Part shown: positions 30,188 to 39,907 of the stretch, piece by piece
Layout of the letters: each line of letters opens with the position of its first letter
Numbering within the stretch: position 1 is the stretch's first letter
Notes under the pieces: generated by a model
What the model was told of the DNA's origin: nothing
Databases searched by the model: none
What the model saw: the letters and a program-made list of their open reading frames with translations, nothing else
Program-made: the position numbers and the translations under genes
From: Okeania sp. SIO2C9
GTDB lineage: Bacteria; Cyanobacteriota; Cyanobacteriia; Cyanobacteriales; Microcoleaceae
Assembly (NCBI RefSeq): GCF_010672455.1
Contig: NZ_JAAHGO010000004.1
Coordinates: forward strand, 124,001-188,000
Length of the DNA stretch: 64,000 nucleotides
Direction: 5' to 3'

Positions 30188-31396
30188 ATGGGTAGAAGAG
30201 TTTTAATCAGTATTTGTGGTGGTATAGCAGCTTATAAAATTTGTGAAGTAGTTTCTACTTTAGTTAAATCTGGAATTGAGGTGCGAGCAATTTTGACAGA
30301 TTCTGCTCAACAGTTCATTACACCTCTAACTTTATCCACTCTCTGTCGTTATCCAGCTTATACAGATCGAGATTTTTGGCAGTCTACTCACGGACGTCCA
30401 TTGCATATTCAGTTGGGTGAATGGGCAGAAATAATAGTCATTGCTCCTCTAACAGCAAATACTTTGGCAAAGTTAGTATACGGTTTAGCAGATAATTTGT
30501 TAACTAATACAGTGTTGGCTTCTAGTTGCCCAATTTTATTATCTCCGGCAATGAATACTGATATGTGGGAACAACAGACAGTACAGCGAAATTGGCAACA
30601 AATATTGACTGAAAAAAGATTTTATGGTATTAGCCCAAATATGGGAATATTAGCTTGCGATCGCATTGGTCAAGGCCGGATGGCGGAACCAACAGAGATA
30701 ATCACAAATATAGAATCTTTGTTATATACAGCAGGTAAAAGAGATTTAGTAGGTAAGAGAATATTAATTAGCGCGGGTGGAACGCGAGAACATTTAGATC
30801 CTGTGAGGTATATCGGCAACCCTTCTACGGGTAAGATGGGTATAGCTTTAGCTAAGGCGGCATTGCATCGAGGTGCAAGTGTAACTTTGGTGCATAGTAT
30901 TTCGGGAGAGTTGCTGTTATCAGGGATAAAAACTGTGGAGGTGGTGAGTGCTACTCAGATGCGACAAGCAATGTTATCTAATTTTGGTGAGGCAGATATA
31001 GTTGTGATGAGTGCAGCAGTAGCAGATGTTAAACCTGCTGAGTATAGTAGTGAGAAATTGCCAAAGCGATCGCTACCAGATTTATTACCTTTGACACCTG
31101 TACCAGATATTGTAGTGGAGTTAGGACGGTTAAAGCAGCGCCAGCAATATTTGATTGGGTTTGCGGCACAGACTGGAGATATTGTTGCACCTGCGTTAGA
31201 GAAGTTGCAGGTGAAAAATTTAGATGCTATTGTTGCTAACCCTATTGATCGAGAGGAAGCTGGTTTTGGCAGTGATACAAATCAAGGAATTTTTCTAGAT
31301 GCTGAAGGTCGTCGGCGAGATATTCCGTCTTGTAGTAAGTTAGAAATGGCTCATAGTTTGTGGAGTTTTGTCTTGGAGAGTGGAGTGAGGGAGTAG
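30188..31396 (+). CDS. coaBC: CoaBC, phosphopantothenoylcysteine synthetase/decarboxylase
   Basis: A 402-residue bifunctional enzyme of coenzyme A synthesis: it joins phosphopantothenate and cysteine, then decarboxylates the product. The N-terminal CoaC half is flavin-binding ([14 protein letters not shown] at residue 4), with [15 protein letters not shown] (His ~74), the PxMNxxMW-type SPAMNTDMW, and [13 protein letters not shown] with the active Cys (~159). The CoaB half starts near 190 ([27 protein letters not shown]). Length and both active sites are complete. It is preceded by a short AT-rich stretch; start ATG 30188 matches the family. Confidence 0.97.
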   Translation: MGRRVLISICGGIAAYKICEVVSTLVKSGIEVRAILTDSAQQFITPLTLSTLCRYPAYTDRDFWQSTHGRPLHIQLGEWAEIIVIAPLTANTLAKLVYGLADNLLTNTVLASSCPILLSPAMNTDMWEQQTVQRNWQQILTEKRFYGISPNMGILACDRIGQGRMAEPTEIITNIESLLYTAGKRDLVGKRILISAGGTREHLDPVRYIGNPSTGKMGIALAKAALHRGASVTLVHSISGELLLSGIKTVEVVSATQMRQAMLSNFGEADIVVMSAAVADVKPAEYSSEKLPKRSLPDLLPLTPVPDIVVELGRLKQRQQYLIGFAAQTGDIVAPALEKLQVKNLDAIVANPIDREEAGFGSDTNQGIFLDAEGRRRDIPSCSKLEMAHSLWSFVLESGVRE

Positions 31397-31889
31397 GGTA
31401 GGTGTGGGAGGTGTGGCAGGTGTGGTAGGTGTGGGAGGTGTGGGGAGATGGGGAGATCGAGAAAGATTTGGCAATGGCGCTATAATAGAATATTTTTTTA
31501 TAGAACCCCTAAGCGTATCTTTTCAGGAATTGGTTATACTAAGTAGCGATGTAGCTGCCGCACTTGCTCCGCCAAGGCCAATTATGATAACCAAAAGCAG
31601 GGTAAATGCCAGCCTTCAAATCGTAGACGGTCACGCCACAGCAATACATAGTTACTCTACCTGGTAGAAGAGTTACAAAGGGTTCGAGGCGACTGGTTTG
31701 GGTATTGTAAATTTTTAACTCCCCCGGCGGGAAGTCCCGCGCTCTCCCGAAGGGGAGCGTCGTATGGGAAAGCCGGGCGTTGTATTTGTTGTTCCTATGC
31801 GAATTTTTTCTTTATTCTCTTTATAGAATACATATTATAGTTATTTTACTATAGTTATTGACAATTGCAAATATAGTCACTATAATTGT
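31397..31889. other. intergenic, heptamer GGTGTGG and GC hairpins
   Basis: A GGTGTGG-based array (~31400-31445) follows coaBC. Around 31715-31785 lie GC-rich hairpins (CCCCGGCGGG, CGCTCTCCCGAAGGGGAGCG). A short open frame here is across repeats and is not called. Confidence 0.5.
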
Positions 31890-31998
31890 TACCAACACAG
31901 GGGGAGGACATCACCTCTGTTAAAACAGCGGCCAGGGTTTCTCTGGCTGAAGAATCCCGCTTTGTCGCGCCAGCGCAACGTCGGGAGTATGTCAAAGT
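31890..31998 (+). ncRNA. orphan IS200/IS605 right end (guide-RNA-like)
   Basis: AGGGTTTCTCTGGCTGAAGAATCCCGC, broken by stems, then GCAACGTCGGGAGTATGTCAA. The series GAATCCCGC ... CGTCGGGAGNATGTCAA is the typical 3' end of TnpB elements in cyanobacteria. No tnpB lies beside it. A mirror-image copy is at 36972. Confidence 0.6.
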
Positions 31999-32031
31999 CA
32001 TCGATTTTATCTAAAACGGTGGGAGTGTCAA

Positions 32032-32544
32032 TTACAATTGTGTCGGGTTAGGGGCATCACCATAAACGGCTTTTGGATCAAATGTTTTCTTGGTTTCAGT
32101 AAAAGTTAACTGTAGTGGTTGCTGGGAATCAATAGCACTTTTTCCCGTAGGAATACGGCGATAAAAACAAGAACGATAACCCACGTGACAACTAGCCCCC
32201 GAACCAGCTACTATAACCTGCATCCAGAGACAATCTTGGTCATCATCAATTGTTAACTGCGCTACTTTTTGCACAAGTCCACTGGATTGACCTTTATGCC
32301 ATAGCTGCTGACGACTGCGACTGTAATAATGAGCTTCTCCCGTTTCAATGGTTTTAACTAACGCCTCTTCGTTCATATAAGCGTGCATCAGCACTTCACC
32401 CGTGTTGACATCTGTGGTAACTACTGGAATTAAACCATTGGCATCAAATTTGGGCGCAAGTAACAAACCTTCTTCAACCTGTTCTACGGAAGTGCGGGCA
32501 GTAAATAGGGGATTCATATTAGCTAAATTTTGTAATTTTGACAA
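32032..32544 (-). CDS. hisI: phosphoribosyl-AMP cyclohydrolase
   Basis: A 170-residue HisI, third step of histidine synthesis (opens the purine ring of PR-AMP; Zn and Mg dependent). Visible: [26 protein letters not shown]-type core, the metal-binding DDDQDCLW and the zinc cysteines in [12 protein letters not shown]. There is no fused HisE, so pyrophosphohydrolase is encoded elsewhere. The start may be the first ATG or the Met at residue 10. The last ~50 bases recur as an orphan at 49768-49820. Confidence 0.96.
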   Translation of the reverse strand: MSKLQNLANMNPLFTARTSVEQVEEGLLLAPKFDANGLIPVVTTDVNTGEVLMHAYMNEEALVKTIETGEAHYYSRSRQQLWHKGQSSGLVQKVAQLTIDDDQDCLWMQVIVAGSGASCHVGYRSCFYRRIPTGKSAIDSQQPLQLTFTETKKTFDPKAVYGDAPNPTQL

Positions 32545-32573
32545 TCATTATAGCATATAAAACAGTTTTTAAT

Positions 32574-32894
32574 TTATCTAGAAACTTTTGCAGTCAGGCG
32601 ATCGAGCAGTTGATTTAAATAATCGGACAGATGGGAATATTGATGGGGTTCATTCAAGTCTTGGCAATCTGTATTAAACTCGCAGTCTGGTAAAATTTTT
32701 CCCGTGTTGCCATCGACAAAAACATTCCAATATTTACCGACCAAACCGACAATACTAATGTTAATCATCCACTCATGATTATCAAAACAGGTTGCACCTA
32801 CAACCTCAAACAATTGACGATGTTCTGGAAATACTTCCAGATTGGACAAGAGATAATCGAGGGCTGTTTGTTTGATAGTAGTTAATTCTAACAT
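32574..32894 (-). CDS. conserved hypothetical protein
   Basis: 106 residues, not recognised by name. Begins MLELTTIKQTALDYL and contains NISIVGLVGKYWNVFVDGNTGKILP, a beta-hairpin pattern recalling PepSY-like or small binding folds. No signal peptide. It is 29 bp upstream of hisI on the same strand, so probably in one transcript, but nothing ties it to histidine synthesis. Confidence 0.65.
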   Translation of the reverse strand: MLELTTIKQTALDYLLSNLEVFPEHRQLFEVVGATCFDNHEWMINISIVGLVGKYWNVFVDGNTGKILPDCEFNTDCQDLNEPHQYSHLSDYLNQLLDRLTAKVSR

Positions 32895-33129
32895 ATAGGT
32901 GTAATTTTCAAGTATTTACATAGGTAGTATGGTTAACTTTTCCGTTTAATTCGGTATAAAAAAATGTTCCATCTTCAACCATTACCAAATATTTCTGGAT
33001 CTCCCCATCTCCCCATCCCCCCATCTCCCCATCCCCCCATCTCCCCATCCCCCCCATCTCCCCATCTTCCCATCTAATTACACCAATGCTACCGGATTTG
33101 ATATTAGACCTTGCCCACCCTACGCAGCT
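32895..33129. repeat. intergenic with CATCTCCCC array
   Basis: Between the 106-aa gene and the oxidase gene, CATCTCCC/CATCCCCC units of 8 to 9 bases run from about 33000 to 33075. No gene. Confidence 0.6.
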
Positions 33130-34287
33130 TCATCGTGAGGGATGAAAGCGCAGATTATCTCTACTCAATTGATCGAGCTTGGTCACTCCCATCAATTTCA
33201 TATCACGCTCAATCTCAGTGCGCATATTACCTAAAGCACGCTCAACTCCTGCTTGCCCAGCAGCAGCCAATGCAAAAAGATAGAATCGCCCACCTGAACA
33301 GGCTTTAGCTCCAACAGATAGCGCCTTAAGCACATGGGTACCGCGCTGAATACCACCTTCGCAAATGACATCAATTTTATCCCCAACAGCATCACAAATT
33401 TCTGCGAGTTGATCGAAGGGGCTGCGACAACCATCGAGCTGACGGCCGCCGTGGTTAGAAACCATAATACCCGTACAACCAATATCAACAGCACGCTTGG
33501 CATCTTCCACACTCATTATCCCTTTCAGTGCAAACTGCCCGTTCCACTGCGAGCAGAGTTTTTCAGCATCATTCCAATTCATGGATTGATCTAGCATCGT
33601 TGAGAAGTAATCACCAACAGAGACTGCTAAATTCGTTCCCTGCGAGACATAGCCAGACAAATGTGGCATATCGAACTTTTCTTTTGTCAAAAAGTTCCAA
33701 GCCCATGCTGGGTGAGTCGCAAAACTCATTAAGGAGTCAAGTGTTAATTTGGGTGGCGAAGTAAATCCGGTACGCAAATCCCGTTCACGATTACCACCAG
33801 TAATGGTATCGACGGTTAATGCCAACACATTAAAGTCCGCTGCTCGTGCGCGTTCAAGCAACGCATCATTCAAGCCGCGATCTTTATGGAAGTAGAACTG
33901 AAACATCTTCGGCGTGTTTGCGATCTTTGAGATTTCTTCAACGGTGACAGTCGCCAGTGAAGACACCCCAAACATCGTGCCATATTCTGCTGCAGCCCTC
34001 GCAACCGCACGCTCTCCTTCGTGATAAAAAAGGCGTTGCAATGCTGTCGGGGCACAGTAGATCGGCATATCTAGTTTTTGCCCCATCACCTCAACTGACA
34101 TATCCACATTTTCCACACCGACAAGCACGTTCGGAATCAGATCGCAGTCCCCATAGGCTTCAGTGTTACGCCGATAGGTCTGTTCATCATCGGCCGCTCC
34201 ATCGATGTAATTAAAAATTGGTCCTGGTAGTCGGCGTTTCGCTAATTTTCGGAAATCCTGAAAATTGTGACAGTCATTCAATCCCAT
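33130..34287 (-). CDS. FMN-dependent alpha-hydroxy-acid oxidase (lactate oxidase/dehydrogenase type)
   Basis: A 385-residue enzyme of the LldD/glycolate oxidase family, oxidising 2-hydroxy acids with FMN. Visible: FNYIDGAADDEQTYRRN (~26), APTALQRLFYHEGE, FQFYFHKDRG, LTVDTITGGNRERD, the active-site His in SNHGGRQLDGCRSPFDQL (~277) and the FMN phosphate loop ICEGGIQRGTHVLKAL. A GAGGT precedes the ATG. The gene is visibly richer in GC than its cyanobacterial neighbours and encodes membrane-bound-type features (AWAWNFLTKEKF), closest to proteobacterial LldD/MdlB-like enzymes; probably acquired. The exact substrate is not determinable. Confidence 0.92.
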   Translation of the reverse strand: MGLNDCHNFQDFRKLAKRRLPGPIFNYIDGAADDEQTYRRNTEAYGDCDLIPNVLVGVENVDMSVEVMGQKLDMPIYCAPTALQRLFYHEGERAVARAAAEYGTMFGVSSLATVTVEEISKIANTPKMFQFYFHKDRGLNDALLERARAADFNVLALTVDTITGGNRERDLRTGFTSPPKLTLDSLMSFATHPAWAWNFLTKEKFDMPHLSGYVSQGTNLAVSVGDYFSTMLDQSMNWNDAEKLCSQWNGQFALKGIMSVEDAKRAVDIGCTGIMVSNHGGRQLDGCRSPFDQLAEICDAVGDKIDVICEGGIQRGTHVLKALSVGAKACSGGRFYLFALAAAGQAGVERALGNMRTEIERDMKLMGVTKLDQLSRDNLRFHPSR

Positions 34288-34648
34288 AAAATACCTCAGT
34301 GAGATTTATGTTTACTAAGTCCATACTATTCCATTTTGAGAAGCATTCAACCTTCATCGCCAGTCTCTAGGGAATGGACTGTTCCAAAATCACCAGTTTA
34401 TCGATCTCTTGACGATTTGTAATTGCAATTGGGTTCTTAGACATCGTAAAGCAGTAACCTAAGGATAATACCTAAGATCAACTGCCTCAAGCCTTCCTGA
34501 AATACTACAGAAATTTATACGACAACTATTTGTATCGATAACATAAATATAGCCCAGTAGATTATCTCAACAGTCGGGTTGACGATCGAGAAGCTCAACC
34601 CAGGTTTTGGACACTCAGCAATTCTTGTAGAAATGAAAGTGCTCCACC
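34288..34648. other. intergenic, nothing recognised
   Basis: About 360 bp upstream of the oxidase gene. I see no gene, repeat or clear regulatory site. Confidence 0.5.
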
Positions 34649-34756
34649 TCAATTTGATGTCCTATTCTGTTGAAACGCTCCAATCGCAGCACCAATCGCA
34701 ATTCCGATGGCGACACCAACACCGATGTTGTCAATGGCCACCCCGATTAGCTCCAC
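34649..34756 (-). pseudogene. glycine-zipper peptide, probably a remnant
   Basis: Reading leftward gives IGVAIDNIGVGVAIGIAIGA, then AIGAFQQNRTSN and a stop. This is a glycine-zipper membrane segment like those of small conserved proteins of ~50 residues. There is no ATG; a GTG at 34756 would give 35 residues. The upstream half that such proteins usually have is missing, so I read it as a remnant. Confidence 0.4.
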
Positions 34757-34784
34757 CCTAGATCCAGAAGAGCCAAAGTTAAAG

Positions 34785-35357
34785 TCACAATGTTAGATGA
34801 AAGCGCTGCGTGATTTGAGGTGACTCCCCTGAAAAGATGTGGGTTTGCTGACCCAATGTCGTGTCCGAAACAGATTCATCTTTATGATGTATGGAGAGCG
34901 CAAACAGTCTGCCACTCAGTGGCCGAAACCGGTGCACAAGACTACCACAGAATTCAAACTCAAGAAACACTGGCCCCTCACACTCAAAGATCTCATGCCT
35001 TGGCTGTAGAAAAGACGCAGGGTTCTCAAAAACCGAAATTCTCAGGCCTCTATCGGCAATAAAGAACACCCGACGCGCAGATAACATCCGATCCTCTGTT
35101 GAAAACGAATGCCAGTGATATTGCTGATCAGGTAGGCATTCCAAAATCCAAGAACTTCCAGTCGGAACGTGGCTCTTCTCCGAAGTCGCTTGATCGAGCA
35201 CAGAATAATTACTGAGCCTCGTGTAAATTTCAGAAGCAGCCTCAAAGACTTTACCTTCTTGGTCTCGAAGCTTAAGGAACGTTTCGAAGCTTAAAATTTG
35301 CTGTTCAACAAGCGCTTCGCTGTTCGATATAACAGTTGCAACTGCAAGGCTACTCAT
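34785..35357 (-). CDS. hypothetical protein, 190 aa
   Basis: Not recognised. Mixed alpha/beta, no signal peptide or membrane segment; an N-terminal helical half (ALVEQQILSFETFLKLRDQEG) and a beta-rich half (YHWHSFSTEDRM, PVFLEFEFCGSLVHRFRPLSG). A good GGAGG lies about 10 bases before the ATG, which supports it being real. It lies between the oxidase and the aldolase-like gene; its composition resembles the former, so it may be part of the same imported segment. Confidence 0.6.
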   Translation of the reverse strand: MSSLAVATVISNSEALVEQQILSFETFLKLRDQEGKVFEAASEIYTRLSNYSVLDQATSEKSHVPTGSSWILECLPDQQYHWHSFSTEDRMLSARRVFFIADRGLRISVFENPASFLQPRHEIFECEGPVFLEFEFCGSLVHRFRPLSGRLFALSIHHKDESVSDTTLGQQTHIFSGESPQITQRFHLTL

Positions 35358-35708
35358 TTTAAATCAATTCCTCCACGGGATCGGGTTGATGTGGTCTATC
35401 CCAAAGTATAAAACCTATAAGGGTAGGAGAGTATCAATTGTTACCAAATTAGCTCACTCATGGCTGAAAATTTTTGCCAAATAAAACAGTATAATTTGGT
35501 ATAAATACAAGCAAGACCATATAATAGTCTTAACAGATATACAAAAAACCACACAACAATGCACCCCTACTGAGTTTTCCATTGACTACATCAACTGCTT
35601 ATTTTGTTCATATGGAACGGATGCCAGGAAAAAACTGATTACATTAGTATTAAGAGAATACTTTGAGTAAAATTGCATGTTTTTCTATACATGAGGTAAA
35701 TTTAGATA

Positions 35709-36788
35709 ATGGATAATATCGATCTGGTTAATTCAGATAAGTCAATTCGATTTACAGCAGATGGGATTGAAATGTCTCCACTTGCATACTCGCAGCTTCT
35801 GTATAAGCTTACAAAAAGCAGAAATATTGAACGTGATGTATATTCACTTGGCGGTGTTATTAGTGAGTTTGAAGCCAAATTTGCTGATTTACTTGGCAAA
35901 GAGGCTGCCGTTATGATGCCATCAGGAACGCTATCCAATCAAATCGCAATTCGGGAACTTGCTAATCAGAAAGGAAGAGTGCTTGTCCAAAAAGAAAGTC
36001 ATATCTACAATGATTCAGGTGATTGTTTACAAACGCTCAGCAGATTAAACTTAATACCACTTGCTCCGGATCAAGCTACATTTACTTTGGATGATGTGAA
36101 GCAAGTTATTGATAAAGCGAAAACAGGCAAAGTTGTAACAGAAGTGGGTGTCATTTCTATTGAAAGTCCAGTGCGAAGAAAGTACAATGAAATTTTCAAC
36201 TTTGAAGAAATGAAGAAAATTTCAACTTTTGCCAAAGATCAAGGTATTAGGCTCCACTTAGATGGAGCAAGATTATTTATTGCATCCACTTTTTCTGGTA
36301 TATCGCCAAAGGAGTACGCTTCTTTGTTTGATACAGTTTATGTTTCACTGTTTAAATATTTCAATGCTGGCTTTGGAGCAATATTAGCCTGTTCTAACGA
36401 GTTCGCAAAAGATTTATACCATGTACGGCGAATGTTTGGGGGTAATATATTTCAAATGTGGCCATCTGCGGTCATAGCCCTCAACTTTCTTGATACATTT
36501 ATGGATGAACTGAGAATGGCTATCAAGCTAGCAGATGATTTTTTTGATTTAATCCATAAAAATCCATCTTTCAAGGTTGAGAAAATTCCCAATGGTAGTA
36601 ATGTGTTTAAATTGCATGTATCTGATGTTGATTTGGATACGTTTAGGGATACGTTGGAAAAGAAAAATGTTTATCTTCCAGAGCCAGAACCTGATAGCAA
36701 TACTTTCTTGCTGAGAATCAATGTAACCTTGAATCGCATCTCTGGGGATAGACTGGCACAAATATTTATAGAATCATTACACGCTTAG
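35709..36788 (+). CDS. threonine-aldolase-like PLP enzyme
   Basis: A 359-residue fold-type I PLP enzyme of the beta-eliminating lyase (low-specificity L-threonine aldolase) family. Visible: DVYSLGGVISEFEAKFADLL, the PSGTLSNQIAI cofactor loop, HLDGARLF with the PLP-pairing Asp, and the Schiff-base Lys ~215 in VSLFKYFNAGFGAIL. Threonine aldolases split L-threonine or L-allo-threonine to glycine and acetaldehyde. Known members usually have SKGL at the lysine; SLFKYFNAGFGA is a variant, so another beta-hydroxy amino acid is possible. AT-rich, unlike its left neighbours. Confidence 0.82.
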   Translation: MDNIDLVNSDKSIRFTADGIEMSPLAYSQLLYKLTKSRNIERDVYSLGGVISEFEAKFADLLGKEAAVMMPSGTLSNQIAIRELANQKGRVLVQKESHIYNDSGDCLQTLSRLNLIPLAPDQATFTLDDVKQVIDKAKTGKVVTEVGVISIESPVRRKYNEIFNFEEMKKISTFAKDQGIRLHLDGARLFIASTFSGISPKEYASLFDTVYVSLFKYFNAGFGAILACSNEFAKDLYHVRRMFGGNIFQMWPSAVIALNFLDTFMDELRMAIKLADDFFDLIHKNPSFKVEKIPNGSNVFKLHVSDVDLDTFRDTLEKKNVYLPEPEPDSNTFLLRINVTLNRISGDRLAQIFIESLHA

Positions 36789-36971
36789 AGTAAAAACGAT
36801 CGTTCCCGCACCTCAAAGCCCCGTACTCAAGCCTTAAAAAAATTCCCGATCAATGACCGATCGAGCTAAACTAAAAGATGCTCGATCGGGCAAGAAATTT
36901 ATCGGGCAAGAAATTTTGCAGGTTAAATCGACGATCAGTCAGTTTGTCTTTTCAAGCAATAAGTATTCTTG
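36789..36971. other. intergenic, CGATCGGGC repeats
   Basis: Short direct repeats (ATCGGGCAAGAAATTT twice at ~36883-36915). Otherwise nothing recognised. Confidence 0.45.
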
Positions 36972-37140
36972 ACATCCTCCCGACGCTGCACTTGCGTGAC
37001 AGCGCGGGATTCCTAACCATCGCTGATTAGGGCTTTCTGCTTCAATGCACCAGCCTCCAAGGTCAAGCCTCTTTCCGGTCTAAAGGCGCGCTCCACAGAC
37101 TGACACTACTAGCCCAGCAGCCTTTAAGTACTATAGCACA
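36972..37140 (-). ncRNA. orphan IS200/IS605 right end, reverse orientation
   Basis: GACATCCTCCCGACGCTGCA and GCGGGATTCC are the reverse complement of the typical TnpB-element 3' end, followed (rightward) by stem-rich sequence (AGCCTCTTTCCGGTCTAAAG). No tnpB remains. With 31890-31998 it brackets the 32-37 kb gene block, the two right ends facing inward. Confidence 0.6.
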
Positions 37141-37432
37141 CTATTGGAAAAACCGCTCTTATTGATTGGTTTTCCCATGCGACGCTCCCTTGTCAGGAGA
37201 GCGCGGGTCTTCAACCAACGTTGAGATAAAAAAATGGGCATCGTAGGCGCGAAGCGACTTCTCGAAGAGTACCCAATTTTTTATCCAATTCATGAGGTGC
37301 TGTGGGCGGAAATGGTTCCGCCCTTTAAAAGCGCTATCCCCTATTGAATCAAAGATTACAATAGGGGTATTCTCGGAAATTATGCTAAATTGCCCCAAAT
37401 CGCAGCTTCACTACTTTAGGGGCAACAAGTAG
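37141..37432. other. intergenic downstream of metE
   Basis: Contains GC-rich stems (CTCCCTTGTCAGGAGAGCGCGGGTCTTC; GGGCGGAAATGGTTCCGCCC hairpin near 37305-37324). The hairpin could end metE transcription, which comes from the right. An open frame at 37159-37398 (-) has no family support. Confidence 0.45.
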
Positions 37433-39790
37433 CTACTTGGAGGCTGTAGCGCGAAGTTTTGTTGCAGTCTCAACCATGTTGATGAGGGAAGGCTTCACTT
37501 CTGACCATTGGCGAGTCTTGAGGCCACAATCCGGGTTAACCCAGAGGTTCTTACGGGGAATCACGGCTTCCGCTTTTGACATGAGGTTACTCATTTCATT
37601 GGTGGGGGGCACCCGTGGCGAGTGGATGTCATAGACCCCTGGGCCGATCTCATTTGGATACTTGAAGTCCACGAAGGCATCAAGCAACTCCATATTTGAG
37701 CGCGAGGTCTCAATAGTAATGACGTCGGCGTCCATGGCTGCGATGAATTCGATGATGTCGTTGAACTCGGAGTAGCACATATGAGTGTGAATTTGGGTAT
37801 CATCCTTCACACCGCAGGCACTGAGGTGAAAACCCTTCACCGCCCAGTCGAGATAGTGATCCCACTCGCTCTGGCGTAATGGCAAGCCTTCGCGGAAAGC
37901 AGGTTCATCGATCTGGATGGCAGCGATGCCAGCAGTTTCCAAGTCCACCACTTCATCGCGAATGGCTAAGGCGATCTGATGGGTGGTGACGGAGCGTGGC
38001 TGGTCGTCGCGCACGAAGCTCCACTGGAGGATCGTAACCGGACCAGTGAGCATCCCCTTCATCGGGCGATCGGTCAGGGTTTGAGCATACTTGGACCAGT
38101 AGACAGTCATGGGCTTGGAGCGGCTGACATCGCCAAACACGATCGGCGGCTTCACGTAGCGAGTACCGAAGCTCTGCACCCAGCCGTTGCTGGTAAAGGC
38201 AAAGCCTTCGAGATTTTCGCCAAAGTATTCCACCATGTCATTACGCTCGAACTCGCCGTGAACAGGCATATCAATCCCGATCTCGTCTTGGAAAGCAACG
38301 CATTTAGCAATTTCTTCCTTTATGAACTGGTCGTAGTCCGCATCGCTTAGGGTTCCTTTCTTCCACTGGGCGCGTGCATGGCGTACTTCCTTGGTTTGAG
38401 GGAATGAGCCGATGGTCGTGGTTGGGAAATCTGGCAAACTGAGTTTAGCCCGCTGCTTGGATTGGCGTTCGGCAAAGGCAGAGGCGCGGTCGAAATCGCT
38501 AGGCTTAACTTCAGCAAGGCGCTTTTTCACGGCATCATTATGGATGCGCTTGCTGGACTTTCGGGAAGCAGCGGCGGCACGGTTAGCTTCAAGAGCTTCC
38601 ACACTTCCGACTTCATCAAGAAGTTGCCGGAGTTCACTGACTTCTGTGAGTTTCTCATCGGAAAAAGCCAGCCAGCTTTTCAGCTCTTCATCAAGCTTTC
38701 GTTCGTTTTGCAGGGTTACAGGCGAATGCACAAGTGAGCAGCTAGGTGCGACCCAGAGCCGATCCGCGCCAACAGCGGCCTTGGCCTTCTTCAAAACTTC
38801 TAGTGAGGCATCGTAATCATTCTTCCAAATATTGCGGCCTTCAACGATTCCTGCGGAGAGAATTTTGTTATTCGGGAAGGTTGCCAGAACAGTGTCGATG
38901 TCCTCTGAACCCCGCACAAAATCGAAGTGCAAGGCGTCAACTGGCAACGCAAGGTAGTCCTCAATATTATCTCTAACGCCACCGAAATATGTTGTGACGA
39001 GCAGCTTTGCCGAACCTTTGGCCTTGGAGAGGCGATCGTATGCTGCCTTCAAAGCATCGCGCTGTAGATCGCTAAGGTCGGTGGAAACAATCGGCTCATC
39101 GAGCTGTATCCATTCCGCTCCTGCGGCTGCAAGCTTGCCGATAATCTCTTCATAGACGGAGACAAGGTTATCAAGAAGGGTCAACGGCTCAAAGTCTGGG
39201 TTGCTAGAATCCTGTACCTTACCTAGGGAGAGGTAAGTCACGGGGCCGATTAGCACTGGCTTCGCGTTAATCCCCAGTGCCTTAGCTTCCGCGAACTCAT
39301 CAAAGACTTTTGTGCCGCTTAGGGAAAACGTTGTATTCGCCCGAAACTCAGGCACGATGAAGTGGTAATTCGTATCGAACCACTTTGTCATCTCGCTGGC
39401 GAAAGTGGAAATCTTGTTTGCTTGGCAGTCCTTCTCGTCTTCAACCAAAGAAGCGCCGCCCTCCGTACCACGAGCGATGGTAAAAACGGTGTTGATATCC
39501 GTCTGCCCACCTTGCCACTCGAAACGCGACGGCACATTGCCAAGCAGGCAGCTCATGTCTAGCACTTGGTCGTAAAAGGAGAAGTCGTTGACCGGGATAA
39601 GATCGATTCCGGCTGCCTGTTGCTTCTTCCAGTTGATTTCGCGCAAGTTCTTGCCTGTAGCTATCAGCTCAGAAAGAGGCAGCTCGCCTTTCCAATATGC
39701 TTCCGTAGCCTTTTTTAATTCACGCTTGGCTCCGATGCGAGGGTACCCCAGGGAATGTGTTTTGATAGTTGTCTTATGGCTGTTACTCAT
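37433..39790 (-). CDS. metE: cobalamin-independent methionine synthase MetE
   Basis: A 785-residue MetE: moves a methyl group from methyltetrahydropteroyl-polyglutamate to homocysteine without B12. The N-terminal barrel starts LGYPRIGAKRELKKA (~14). The C-terminal catalytic barrel has FPTTTIGSFPQT (~455) and the zinc ligands in HTHMCYSEF (His/Cys ~670) and NPDCGLKTR (Cys ~753). Full length. GC-rich against the host average, and divergently paired with metR, the arrangement of proteobacteria, so probably acquired as a unit. MetH is also present 6 kb to the right. Confidence 0.97.
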   Translation of the reverse strand: MSNSHKTTIKTHSLGYPRIGAKRELKKATEAYWKGELPLSELIATGKNLREINWKKQQAAGIDLIPVNDFSFYDQVLDMSCLLGNVPSRFEWQGGQTDINTVFTIARGTEGGASLVEDEKDCQANKISTFASEMTKWFDTNYHFIVPEFRANTTFSLSGTKVFDEFAEAKALGINAKPVLIGPVTYLSLGKVQDSSNPDFEPLTLLDNLVSVYEEIIGKLAAAGAEWIQLDEPIVSTDLSDLQRDALKAAYDRLSKAKGSAKLLVTTYFGGVRDNIEDYLALPVDALHFDFVRGSEDIDTVLATFPNNKILSAGIVEGRNIWKNDYDASLEVLKKAKAAVGADRLWVAPSCSLVHSPVTLQNERKLDEELKSWLAFSDEKLTEVSELRQLLDEVGSVEALEANRAAAASRKSSKRIHNDAVKKRLAEVKPSDFDRASAFAERQSKQRAKLSLPDFPTTTIGSFPQTKEVRHARAQWKKGTLSDADYDQFIKEEIAKCVAFQDEIGIDMPVHGEFERNDMVEYFGENLEGFAFTSNGWVQSFGTRYVKPPIVFGDVSRSKPMTVYWSKYAQTLTDRPMKGMLTGPVTILQWSFVRDDQPRSVTTHQIALAIRDEVVDLETAGIAAIQIDEPAFREGLPLRQSEWDHYLDWAVKGFHLSACGVKDDTQIHTHMCYSEFNDIIEFIAAMDADVITIETSRSNMELLDAFVDFKYPNEIGPGVYDIHSPRVPPTNEMSNLMSKAEAVIPRKNLWVNPDCGLKTRQWSEVKPSLINMVETATKLRATASK

Positions 39791-39907
39791 AGAACTTGTC
39801 TCCGATGTAAGAGTATTCCAGCAAAAAAAATTTGCTGTTTTCCTTGTTGTCTATTGGACATTAATCTTACTATATCTATCAGACTTGACCTTGACAAGGG
39901 AATACAA
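39791..39907. promoter_or_regulatory. metE-metR divergent control region
   Basis: The 117 bp between the starts carry a dyad CAGCAAA-N5-TTTGCTG near 39822-39840 and an outer pair GTATTCC (~39812) / GGAATAC (~39898). LysR-type regulators bind such dyads (T-N11-A), so these are candidate MetR sites. No B12 riboswitch is evident. Confidence 0.45.

Noticed and set aside
31404-31667. 87-codon open frame (+) after coaBC
   Set aside because: Its start is inside a GGTGTGG array and the rest shows no coding character.
37159-37398. 79-codon open frame (-) downstream of metE
   Set aside because: It spans hairpins of a transposon right-end type and resembles no protein family I know.
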